Part shown: piece by piece, positions 1-13,778 of the stretch
How positions within the stretch are numbered: the stretch's first letter is position 1
How the letters are laid out: each line of letters starts with the position of its first letter
From: Entomortierella parvispora
Lineage: Eukaryota; Mortierellomycota; Mortierellomycetes; Mortierellales; Mortierellaceae
NCBI GenBank assembly: GCA_963573315.1
Contig: OY752149.1
Coordinates: forward strand, 1,860,001 to 1,924,000
Direction: 5' to 3'
DNA length: 64,000 nt
Position numbers and translations under genes: made by a program
The notes under the pieces: model-generated
Databases searched by the model: none
What the model saw: only the letters and a program-made list of their open reading frames with translations
What the model was told of the DNA's origin: nothing

Positions 1-2114
1 TTTTTTTTATTTTTTTTTGATCTCACTCGCCAATTTCTTTGTTTCCATCCAGGGATTGAAGGTATTCCATGAGTTCGTCACCTGTGGATATAATCGCATG
101 AAAGAGCTTCCTAGCGACTTTATCTTCGCGCACCCTCTGAAGTGAATCATGAAGGAGGTTCGTGAAATTGGACAAATCAGATCTACTGTATCGTGCGAGA
201 TCCTCGGTGACTTCATTGCTATTTGCTTCGGAGCTGAAGACCTCCGATCCTCCCTCCCATTCCGAGTCGACTTCATCACTGTCATCATCATCCTCGAACC
301 TGGTGTCGTTCTCATCATGGACTTCAAAAATATGTTTAAAATCAGGGTTATTAACGACCCACTGGACTGCCTCCTCTACAGATTCTGATGGCTCCTCATA
401 GAAAACGACTTTGAGGTAGTTCAGCAAACTCCTGTTTTTTTGCTTTTCGAGGAACTCGTTGTCAATACCAAACAGTTCGTGGAGTTCATCGCACAGTCGC
501 TTGATCTCTTGTTCTACAGTCTCCACCCCAAGGTCTGCGAGAACTTGACGGTGGGCCGAAGAAAAGAGTGGTACTTCCATAAAGCAGTTTCGGATGCAGG
601 GTTCAGAAACTCCCACCCAGGCGTCAGGTAGACAATCCCACAGCTTTGCAACTGTAGCGGTGGCTTTGGAGTTTTTGGCTTTCGACCGAGCAAGGGAGAC
701 AGCTATGAGCATCCATCGCGTGTAATGTGCCTTGAATGATCGAATGACACCAGCATCCAAAGGTTGAGTTTTGGAGGTAGTTCCTGGAGGCAAACGGATA
801 ATCTTGATGTTGCTCAAGTTCTCATCCTCGGGATTACCATGTCCAGGAGCACTGTCCATTAGCAGCGCAATGAACTTTCCCTCAGTCGCCATATCGACGT
901 TGAATTTGTTCAGCCATGATAAGAAGACAGGCTCGCGCATGTATCCCTTGCCTGTGAAATCAGTTTCAACTCTAGTCTCCATTTCGATGGAGAGATTCCG
1001 AGGTTTATTTTTTGCTAGAAGGGGTCAAGTCAGTATATATTTTTTTTTGTCATTGGAGTTGCAAATGAGAGGATCTCTATAGTATGTCTTACCCAGAATA
1101 AGTAAAGGCCTCTTATCAGAACCAGTTGCATTACAGGTTAACAAGATGGAAACGCGAGCATCTCGAGTAATCTTTCTGCCTTTAATTGGAGCGTAATCGA
1201 GGGTCTTGTTCGTGCTCTCCCGTAGGTACAACCCTGTCTCGTCGCAATTGTAAATGCAGTCAGGGGTGAAGGCTGAAAGCTCTTCCCGAATCTCTTCAAG
1301 GCGGGCCTTGACAGTTTTTTCCTCTAAGTCTACCGATCCACTTTCCCCATGACCAGTGTATTGCTTAATGCCATACTTCTTCTTGAATCGGTGAAGAAAT
1401 CCATTGCTCAATGCAATAGGCACCATCTTCCTCTTCTTGCCTCTTCTTGCAAATCGACTTGCATCGCGATAAAGAGCTGCAGCTGCCCCAGCCAAGCCCA
1501 TTTCTGTAACTCGATTCCCTGAAAAATTGAATGATGAGAGTGTTAGTTGGCATCTCTTGTCAAAAATACAGTTGAACAGCCTTGGCAATTGGCAATTACC
1601 AAGGGCTCGCTCGGCCTTCATCCATCTGTTCATGCCGCCTTCTATCCACACGTTCTTTGGTGCTCGAACTCGGGTGGTGTTCTGTAGGTAGCCAATGGAC
1701 GCGTCCCCTGCCAATTTCAGAATCTTGTCTCTGGAGCCAAGTGCTCTTCTTGCCACTGAGTATGGTATTTCATATTTGACAGCAAGAGACGCGATGTTGG
1801 GCTTGACGCCGTGATCTTCCGTCTCTTTCACCTCTTGAAGAAATGCGGCCTTCTTATCCAATGAGTAGTTCTTGTGGGTTTCCGTGATATCAGCTAATGG
1901 CTCTCTCCTCGGCTCCCTTCTCTTAGGCTTGCCTGATGGAGCTTTCGTCGCATTTCGTGGCATGATGGGGTCTGAATGCAAGATGGATGGGTGTTCACAT
2001 GGAATGACGAACAAAAAAAAATGGGCTCTCAATTGTTATATTTTAGAATACAAATGAATTGGAGGACTCGTTCGTCTAAACGACAGAAAAGTGTCGTTTA
2101 AGCGGGGAAAACTG
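1..2114 (-). mobile_element. pogo-like DNA transposon, right portion
   Basis: Surrounds the transposase gene. Read on the minus strand, the likely right end is CAGTTTTCCCCGCTTAAACG starting at 2114, directly preceded by the dinucleotide TA at 2115-2116. That matches the TA target duplication and CAGT termini known for pogo/Tigger elements. Just inside the end, GTCGTTTA-like arms at about 2074-2100 form an imperfect inverted repeat. The opposite terminal repeat lies left of base 1, so the boundary is inferred from one end only. Confidence 0.6.
23..1963 (-). CDS. Tc1/pogo (Tigger/Fot1-like) DDE transposase
   Basis: Transposase of a cut-and-paste DNA transposon of the pogo/Tigger/CENP-B group. 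Three exons fit by phase: 1963-1600, 1518-1093 and 1014-23, with introns of 81 and 78 nt carrying CTAAC-like branch sites. The joined protein is 593 aa. The N-terminal third is basic and helix-turn-helix-like (Tc5/CENP-B type). The catalytic DDE_1 domain shows CDETG (D214), LMDSAPGHG (D317) and TQPLDAGV (D350), a DD32D spacing typical of pogo relatives. I took the MPRNATK start at 1963; an in-frame upstream ATG at 2032 is the alternative. No frameshift or internal stop remains after splicing, so the enzyme looks intact. The stop is at 23-25, so the gene lies wholly inside the window while the left transposon end does not. Confidence 0.88.
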
Positions 2115-2116
2115 TA

Positions 2117-4738
2117 CAGAAAAAGAGGAGGAACAAAGTTTTACCTTCCTTGTTGTCAGGGAGTTCATTTCAGCAGCAGCAGCAGCAGCCCAATGACGTA
2201 ACAAAGACGAGTATGCAGTGTGGGTTGGGACCGCGTTGCACGACTAGTGCTCCTGCCGTCTCTCAGGAGTCTCGGCAGCACGACGAGGGCTCTTCGCTCT
2301 TCACATCCTCTCACAGCCACACTTTCAGGAACCATTTCGGGGACCCCATTTCGGTAACCTGTGTGACGCGTCAAATTTACTGTTTTCCCATTCGTTCTAG
2401 CACAAGGACCCTTTTTTCTGTGCTCGCTTTGAGTAGGGTGTGCATTTCATGTATGCACAATGAGCTCAAAAAAAAGATCTGACTAGTACTCTCTGGGACG
2501 TGAAGACCAGGCTCTGAAGTGAACCCATCCTCCCTATCCGCTAGCAGTCACACACGATAACATGAGATGCGTAGACTCACACACTACATAACAGAGCTGA
2601 CCCACCCATCCGTCAGCTCTCCTTTATCTCTCACCTCTCATATGAAGGTATATGTAGGACACGAGAGAGAGGCGTCCCAGAGACCTTGTCGTCATTCGGG
2701 ATTGTCCAACGGTCATGCAGCGGAGAATAGGATAGTCACCTCGACCATCATCTGATTTTGACCCCTGCTGTCCGTCATGTTGTAGGCCGTGACATAAGCG
2801 AAGATTTGTTCTTAGAAAGCGATTATCGTCCCATAACAAAAAAAAAAGCGATTATAGTCCCACAAGTCAAAGTCATTCTCGCTGTATGCAAAGGGGGGTG
2901 GACAGCAGGCACGTCTTCATTTGTGCAACGACGTATTCTGAGAGAAGGTTCTCATGGGCCAGAAAGTCGCATCGTCTCAGCATTCTTCATCGCCTGTTAA
3001 CATCGCTACAAAGATCGAACCATTTCACTTGATCTCGCTCCATAGATGACTTATAGAGAAAGTTCTCAAATCCCCACTTAACACAACTTGGACCGTTTTT
3101 CAAACTGACCTTTATTAGTAAGCTGTCATTCCTAATTTTTATTTTATTCCACCTGAATCTCATCAGTCTACGAACATTCTGCAAAAGGTTCAACTTCATT
3201 TTCGCAGATATCAGTTTGCTTAGGGCAGAAGAGAGTGTTTACCCCGGAAATTGTTATTCCTGATCGTCATTCTTGGCGAATTTACATTGCGGTTGGATGA
3301 CCTGCTCCTACACTATGACGACGAAGTGGTACGATAGGTGTTGGTGGCAAAATTATTTTTGCCACCATTTTTTTTTTTTGGCTGTGGGTGGATTTTCTGG
3401 AGCAGCATGACCCTGTGGAAGGAAGCACCCCACCTTGCCCTGCGGTCTCCGCTCGCTCTCTCCACAGGCCCTGCTGGCTTTTTTTTTTTTTTTTTTTTTT
3501 TTTTTTGGCTCACGGCCACAAACGGGCGTACAGTATCTGTACATGCACACATTCATTCTCGCCTGTCCTTGGTCCAGCTTCAACGACAAAAAAGCTCAAG
3601 CCCGCTGTTCAGGGTCCGCGGCTCCAGTTTGTGTGAATCAGCCAATGATAGTCGTTCAAGGTCAAGGGGGCCAGGCCATTGAGAAGGGTGGTCGGTTCCC
3701 CGTTCCCCCTACCCAGGATCCTCTCTCTTTTGTACTGTACTTGTATATGGCTTCTGCCCGGGTCCTGTCGGCAGAGGGTGCGGGGGTCAACTTTGTGTGA
3801 TTCCCGTCGCCCTTGCGGGAAGGAAGAGGGGACTGGTTCTAGAAGTCGCAGTGCCATTGCGGTCGGATCAGACAAGGAGGAAGGAAGTTGTCTTGTGGAA
3901 CGGCAAGAGGAGGCAAGAAGGAAGAAGGAAGAAGATGAAGAAGATGAAGAAGGGAGAAGAGAGAGACGAGAGAGAAAGAGAGATATTTCATTTCCAGAGA
4001 TGGAACAGGGAAGGGCGTGGTGACAACAAACAAGCAAGCAATCCAATCCAATCCCATTATTCATTGCACATCCATCCACCCATCGTTCTGCGCCCAAGCG
4101 CGTGTTGCCGCTGCTCTCAAGCCGGTTCTGTTTTCTGCAGTCCGAGAGCGAAGGGAGAAGAGAGAGAGAAGAGAGAAGAGAGAAGAGAGCGACCGAGAGA
4201 GAGAGAGAGACGCCCTTCCTCCCCTGTGTCCCTGGTCTGTCTGTGTGTCTGTCTGTCTATCTTCTGTCGCTGTGTCCACTACGCCCTGTCCCCTGCTGCT
4301 CCCCTTGGTCTCTCTTCTCGTCTCTTCCTCCCCCCAGTGTCCTCTTTCTCCAATCCAATCCAATCCAATCCAATCCAGTCCATCCATCGAGTCCATCCAT
4401 CCTCATCCTTCCTTCCTTCCCTTCCTCATCCTTCTCCGGACAACAGGTATTCATTCATTCATTCACTCATTCTCTTTTCCTCGATGTCATCATCATCTGC
4501 TTTCTAATCTCGACTTTATCCATCCATCCAGTCCCCCAAGCAAGCAACACTGGCAGGCATCGTTCATCCCGCGGCTCCTTTCTCCCTCCCTCCCTCCTCC
4601 TCCTCCTCCTCCCCCGCCTTCCCTCCTTCGCCCTCCCCTTCCTCATCCTGCTCCTCCTTCGAGGTTGTCGACCACCCGTCCCAAGTCCCCGCCCCATCTC
4701 TCCCTGCTTTACGTCTGTCATTCTCGCCCCTCTTTGAA
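2117..4738. other. intergenic region upstream of the PAK kinase
   Basis: No protein-coding exon recognised in 2.6 kb. It holds a CAG run (2172-2187), a T28 homopolymer (3479-3506), GA-rich and CT-rich tracts (3880-4230 and 4190-4700), and a TCCAA pentanucleotide array (about 4350-4378, with related copies near 4035). The CT-rich stretch ending at 4738 probably contains the promoter and leader of the kinase gene. Open frames here are low complexity on both strands. Confidence 0.5.
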
Positions 4739-8463
<3,725 letters not shown>

Positions 8464-9235
8464 GACCGGGGAGGAGAAAAAGTAGTTTGTTAGTTAGTAG
8501 ACCCAAATCCTCCACCTCTCCATATCTTATACCTTTTTTTTTTCGTCACTTCTAAAAAATATCTGTTCGCTTAACGTGCTTGTCGCAGTCTATTTCAAAT
8601 ATAAGGAATGGCGCGTGTGGGCTGTGTGATAGGAGGCTATGCTATTAAAGAGGAGTAGTTGGAAAGTAGTGGTGCAACTTTTCCTTCCATGGTCACCTTT
8701 CTTATCCATTGACCATGGCAAGGGGGCGTTAGAACAGGGTCCATTACACAATTTATTTCTCTCCCATCCTAAACTATACGCGTTTTGGACGGAGGAAGGG
8801 ACGGGGAGGGCATTTGGGCATCGCAGGCAATTAGAATTGCATACAGCAACAACCGAGACTGCAATAATTGATGTCTAGAATTGATACCAAGAGGTGAAAT
8901 TGATGCACAAGATTTTCATCAAACGAGTGGTTGTTACCTGAAAGAACTGTCAGATCCGTACAAGGAGATCAAAGGTGAGATACAAGGAGATCAAGGGGAT
9001 GAAATACCTTGTTTTTTTCCCTATTCTTATTTTGCCTTCATGGCTCTTCTTCGCTGTATGGAGTGTGCAGTGCTTGTCTCGTACCATTTGACCAAGAAAC
9101 ATGGTCATTCATACGATCAATCGGAAGCTGGTAATCTGATGCGTGAAATTCTAGGAGGTATTTTGTTTTTATTTGGCTGGGTACACAAAGAAAAGGAAAA
9201 AAAAAGTAGATCGAACAATAAACAGTCAACAGCTT
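8464..9235. other. intergenic region between convergent STE20 and thiolase genes
   Basis: Tail-to-tail spacer of 772 bp. I see no convincing exon. A short near-direct duplication built on ACAAGGAGATCAA lies at about 8958-8995. The sequence should hold the 3' ends of both neighbouring transcripts. Confidence 0.5.
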
Positions 9236-10635
9236 TTAGCATCTCTCCAAAACAATGGCAATACCCTGTCCACCACCAATGCAGGCAGATCCAACGGCGT
9301 ACTTGCCCTGAGTGCGCTGCAACTCGTGGGTCAAGTGGGTAATAATACGGGCGCCCGAGGCACCCAAGGGGTGACCGAGGGCAATGGCACCTCCGTTCAA
9401 GTTGGTCTTTGCGCGGTCCAAGCCCAAGACCTTCTCGACAGCCAAGTACTGGGCAGCAAAGGCCTCGTTGACCTCAATCAAGTCCATGTCCTTCAATCCC
9501 AAACCGGCCTTCTTGAGAGCACCCTGGATGGCGGTCACTGGGCCAATACCCATGATGGAGGGCTCAACAGCGGTCACATGCCAGCTGACGACCTTGGCCA
9601 AGGGCTTCAATCCATGTTCCTTGATGGCCTGGTCCGAGGCGACGATGACAGCACCGGCACCATCGCTGATACCAGAGGCGTTTCCAGCAGTGACAGCGCC
9701 ACCCTTCTTGAAAACTGAGGGGAGCTTGGTCAAGTTCTCGATCGTGGTCTGGGGACGGGCATGCTCATCGTGGCTCAAAGTCTCGATCGCCTTCTTGTTC
9801 TTGTATTCAACGGGAACAATCTCGGCATCGAATCGACCAGCCTTGTGGGCTACACGGATACGTTGATAAAGAGTTTTTAGTCTTTTTTTCTTCTTCTCAC
9901 GACTCATTTTTTCCTGATCTGTTCCCCTGATCACTTTAAAGCAGACAAAAAAAAAAGTAGTAAAACTTACCGGCAGCCCAACGCTGCTGAGACAACAGGG
10001 CATATTCATCGCAGTCCTGTCTGGAGATGTTGTGCTGTTGGCTCAAGTTCTCGGCAGTGATACCCATGGGGCACTCCGTGGGGAAGCGATCGACCAAAGC
10101 GGCAGCCAAGGTATCCTCCAACTTCAAGTCAACGCCAAAGCGGGTGCCACCGAAACGGATTCCACGAAGAGCATAGGGGGCCAAGGACATGGACTCGGTA
10201 CCTCCAGTCAAGACAACGTTGGAATCACCGACAATGATCTCATGGGCGGCGTTGATGATGGACTGGAAACCGGATCCGCAGAGACGGTTGACGGTCAAGG
10301 CAGGGACGGTGATATCCAATCCTGTACGGAGACCGACGTGACGGGCCAAGTAGGCTCCTGCAGCGTCCGTCTGGGCAACGTTACCGACAATGACAGAGTC
10401 CACGGGCACCTGCTTGCCCAAATCTGCAAGGGCAGCCTTGGAGGCAAAGGCACCAAGCTCAGAAGCGGTGTAGTCCTTGAGCTTTCCACCTAGAAGGGAG
10501 AAACAAGTTAGAAATGGTGATGATTAGTCATTGCGGGCGAAGAACGTGCCGAGCATGGATGGAGAAAAAGTAGGGAAAAGTACCGAAAGCACCGAAAGGG
10601 GTACGCTTAGCAGCGACGATGAAGACGTTGGCCAT
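9236..10635 (-). CDS. acetyl-CoA acyltransferase (3-ketoacyl-CoA thiolase, ACAA2 type)
   Basis: Thiolytic cleavage of 3-ketoacyl-CoA, the last step of fatty-acid beta-oxidation; the reverse reaction condenses acetyl-CoA. Three exons: 10635-10584, 10489-9971 and 9849-9236, giving 394 aa, close to the 397 aa of the animal mitochondrial enzyme. The nucleophile lies in NRLCGSGF (Cys88). The C-terminal signatures are GGAIALGHPLGASG (His350) and CIGGGQG (Cys380). The sequence over its length follows ACAA2 more closely than cytosolic ERG10 or peroxisomal POT1. No C-terminal peroxisomal SKL signal is present (the end is LERC). As in ACAA2, the N-terminus MANVFIVAAKRTPFG has no obvious cleavable presequence, so mitochondrial location is inferred from family. 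Divergently transcribed from the taspase-like gene. Confidence 0.93.
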
Positions 10636-11047
10636 GATGTGAAGAGGAGAGGAGAGGGGTGATGAAGGAATGAATGAATGAATGGGAAGAAAAAGAAAAA
10701 AGAAAAGAGAGATCCCCGGCGGGTTGCTTTGCACCCAACGTGCTCGTGCAAGCAAGGGAAGGAGAGACCGCATCCGGACGATCCGTGGAGAGGCGCGTTT
10801 GTTCTGTGTCCCTGGGCGTGGAGAGAGCGACGGGCGAATGGGAGCAGACAGCGGGGTGTGCCATATGTGCCATATTGTGTGCCGCCAGTGGGAGAAAGAG
10901 GGCAGTCACCTTGTATAGACTCGGTCACTGATGGCACACGTGAAAGTTTGTTCGAGTCTGTTTCTGTTGCTCTTGTTCGCTCTGTGGGCAAACAAACACA
11001 CCCACACGCAGCTCCCCCATTCCTCGTCGAAACAAACCTACGCATGC
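10636..11047. promoter_or_regulatory. divergent promoter between thiolase and taspase-like genes
   Basis: 412 bp separate the two start codons. It contains a CACGTG E-box (10937-10942) and a GCATGCATGG element ending at the taspase ATG (11042-11051). The C-rich/CT-rich sequence just upstream of each ATG resembles the leaders of neighbouring genes. Which factor binds is unknown. Confidence 0.4.
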
Positions 11048-13076
11048 ATGGAGCGCACGCAACCGTTGGCGGATGCTGACAGAGCAACACCAAATCAACT
11101 CTCCATCCCTGCCGGACGTGGATTCGTCGCAGTGCATGTCGGTGCTGGTAAATCCCTTTCTTTGCCATCAAGTTCGCTCATGGTCGTCCTCGTCGTCGTC
11201 GCAGAGTCGTGCAAGGGCAACGCGCCACCAAAAAATCGCGTTTCCGGCTAAATGAGCCCTATTGTTGACCAAGACTATCCCTCACCTTTGCTCTTTTTTC
11301 GGCATCAGGCTTACACGCAAACAAGAACAAAGTCGCGTACTTGGAGGCTTGTAAAAGGTACAGGAACAGCCCATACGCAGCTGCACTCTCAGCAGATTTC
11401 CGCCTCTGAACAAGAGCTGCCTTTCTTCACCTTTTCTTTGTAGAGCATGTCAGGCCGGGACAGAGATGCTTCGCAGGAACCCTCCGCCTTCGGCGATTTC
11501 TGTCGTGGAGTACATGATATCCCTGCTCGAAGACGATCCTATTACCAATGCCGGCCTGGGATCCAATTTGACCCTGGATACTCAAGTTCAGTGTGACGCC
11601 TCCATCATGAACGGGTCCACTCTTGGCTTTGGCTCTGTTGGGGCAGTCTCAGGTAAAACTCACTCCTTTCGTACTCTAAAGATCTTACCTACTCGAGGGC
11701 ATCGGTTAAAGTCGAGATCCGCTTTTCCAGACTTTAGAAATCCTATCCGTGTTGCTGCCAAAGTGCTGCAAGAGTCGGATCTCGGTCCTTTGTCTCTTGG
11801 GCGCATTCCACCAATCATGCTAGTCGGTTCGGGAGTTGCACGCTGGGTGGAGACCATGGGATTTGATGATTTGGAGCGAACTAGACCATTTGTGTCGCGA
11901 CAGGATTTGTTGTCATTCATGGACAAAACTGGAGACATGGCAGAAGATTCCGAAAAAGCTCGACTGCAGGCTGGCTACAACACAAATGATGCAGACACCT
12001 CGAATCTAGGCATCGCCGATTCATTGATCACAAAACGAACTTTGGAGCAACATATTGGATTCCAAAGGTTACTCGAGAAAAGTCTCCAGGCACAAAACAA
12101 AACATTTCTTCCCAAGATCAACCCAAGGAGCGCCAACCCAAATCCAGGTCCCTCAATCGATCCTGGAAACAAAGGAGTGCTTGAAAGTGATCCTACTTGC
12201 TTCCATGCCAAGAAGCGTCCACGATTCATCAGTAATGACGCACACAGTAATTTCGACCGTTTGATTTCAAGAGGAAAGGAAGATGATCCAGAGAGCAATG
12301 ACGAGGACGATATTCAACAGGACACTGTTGGAGCTGTTTGTGTTGACGGATCAGGAAGAGTAGCCGCAGGCGTCAGTAGTGGAGGCATTGCCATGAAATT
12401 CTCAGGACGTGTCAGCGAGGTAAAATCTCCAACTTTTTGTTCAATGCTTGATGCTTCTCAAAAGCCGCTCCCTCTAACGTCGTGCCTCCCGTTTCATACG
12501 ACCTTCAGGCCGCACTGTTTGGGGCCGGCTGCTGGGCCCAAGACGCCTCTCCCTCATTGGAATCTTCGTTACCACCGTGTCCTGGGTTCGCATGCAGTAT
12601 GACTGGCGCTGGAGAACAAATCAGCAAGACTTTGTTGGCCAGGACTTGCGCCGACGTCTTTCTTCAAGAGGATTCATTATCCGCCCAGGAGGCCGCCGAG
12701 TTTGTCTTGGAGAGGAAGTTTTTGAAGAATCCCCTATTACGATCATACCCAGAGAAGCAGGCTGGGTTCATTGCTGTCCGAGTCGAGCCTCCCTCCTCAG
12801 GGGACCCAACCACGGGGCAAAGGACACTGAAACCTTTGAGGGCCGAGTTTGTATTTGCCCATACGACACAAACAATGGTAACTTTTTCTAACAGACAAAG
12901 TCCGACCGATCGATATGTGATGGACATGGATGTGCTAATAAACACCCTTTTTTGTTCCTTATGTTTTCTAGGGCGTCGCGTACATGTCGACACAGGACGG
13001 TAAACCGACAGCTACCATGTCCCGACGAACGACGGACAAGAGCAAAGTTGTGTTCAGTAGGATGGTACGCTTCTGA
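11048..13076 (+). CDS. TASP1: taspase-1-like threonine endopeptidase (asparaginase_2/Ntn family)
   Basis: Ntn-type protease that in animals self-cleaves and then cuts nuclear proteins after aspartate. Six exons: 11048-11147, 11309-11357, 11444-11652, 11731-12419, 12509-12877 and 12972-13076, about 506 aa. Family blocks in order: AVHVGAG near the N-terminus, ACKRACQAG, DPITNAGLGSNLTL, QCDASIMNG, SLGRIPPIMLVG, then the autocleavage site DTVGAV (Asp317-Thr318), VSSGGIAMKFSGRVSEAALF, GAGCWAQD, MTGAGEQ and GVAYMSTQDGKP. The catalytic Thr is present. An acidic, Ser-rich insert of roughly 100 residues precedes it. The frame stays open to an ATG at 10931, but that extension would add a membrane-like leader, so I prefer the ATG at 11048. 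Asparaginase or aspartylglucosaminidase is less likely given the taspase-specific blocks. Confidence 0.87.
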
Positions 13077-13292
13077 AGCCTTTTGTACTCTAGCTTTACA
13101 TCTCGACGTTGCTTTATTATGGATCATAGTAAGAAAATCTATAGAAAAGGCGGAAAATAAAAGAGATGAGGTGCGACCAAAAGTCCAAAAGAGAGGAAAA
13201 TGGGCCAGAATACTTAATAATGTCCACGACGCCAAACGCTTCCACAGGACTTAACTTCTCTGTATAGACCACAACGAGCGCAGGTGTGAGGG

Positions 13293-13602
13293 CTACAGCC
13301 ACAGGTCTGAAGTCCTACGACCAAAGCTCCACAACTGGATCGCGGCACCCAAGAAGGCGGTGACGATAAAGGTACCGAAGAGAGCGTAGGCGCCTACAGT
13401 CTGGTGGTCTAAATGAGAGTCGATCGTGTTCTTGGAGTTGATAAACAGATCGGCTTGGTTCGTGAATCCCGTATGGGCAAACACGTCGATGCCAATCACA
13501 AACGAGTAGGCGCCCACGACCGCCGAGCCCAAACATGACCATCTCACGTTCTCGGAAGAGTCCGAGGATGAAGCCAATGATGGTGCATCGCCACAACGAC
13601 AA
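13293..13602 (-). pseudogene. frameshifted remnant of a DUF4203/TMEM198-like membrane protein
   Basis: Two overlapping minus-strand frames together resemble the last membrane segments of the TM7SF3/TMEM198-like (DUF4203) family. The first frame gives GFILGLFREREMVMFGLG. The second continues as SAVVGAYSFVIGIDVFAH and then a final hydrophobic helix (YALFGTFIVTAFLGAAIQ). The switch happens near 13515-13530 without a plausible intron, so one indel has broken the frame. Upstream membrane segments are not found before MDM12. This appears to be a 3' fragment of a lost gene. The family assignment rests on pattern recognition of short hydrophobic blocks. Confidence 0.5.
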
Positions 13603-13778
13603 ACGATGCTATATCAGTAGCTGAGTAGCTCATGTGGTGGAATAAGATGACATCAGCGACACCCTGCAAGGGTCGCACAAACAACAACAACGAACAGCTT
13701 TCATTCGTTTTTTTTGGTGCACGTCATTTGCATGTTGTGCCACGTCTGTAATAACATAATCAGATCTACTTTTGAAAA

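Noticed and set aside
3313-3800. Several 80-120 codon frames around the T28 tract
   Set aside because: They exist on both strands only because the homopolymer reads Phe or Lys in every frame; there is no protein-like composition outside it.
10931-11047. Upstream start of the taspase-like gene giving a signal-peptide-like leader
   Set aside because: Taspases are cytosolic or nuclear. The leader would be a secretory signal, and the ATG at 11048 gives a family-like N-terminus. It remains possible as a minor start.
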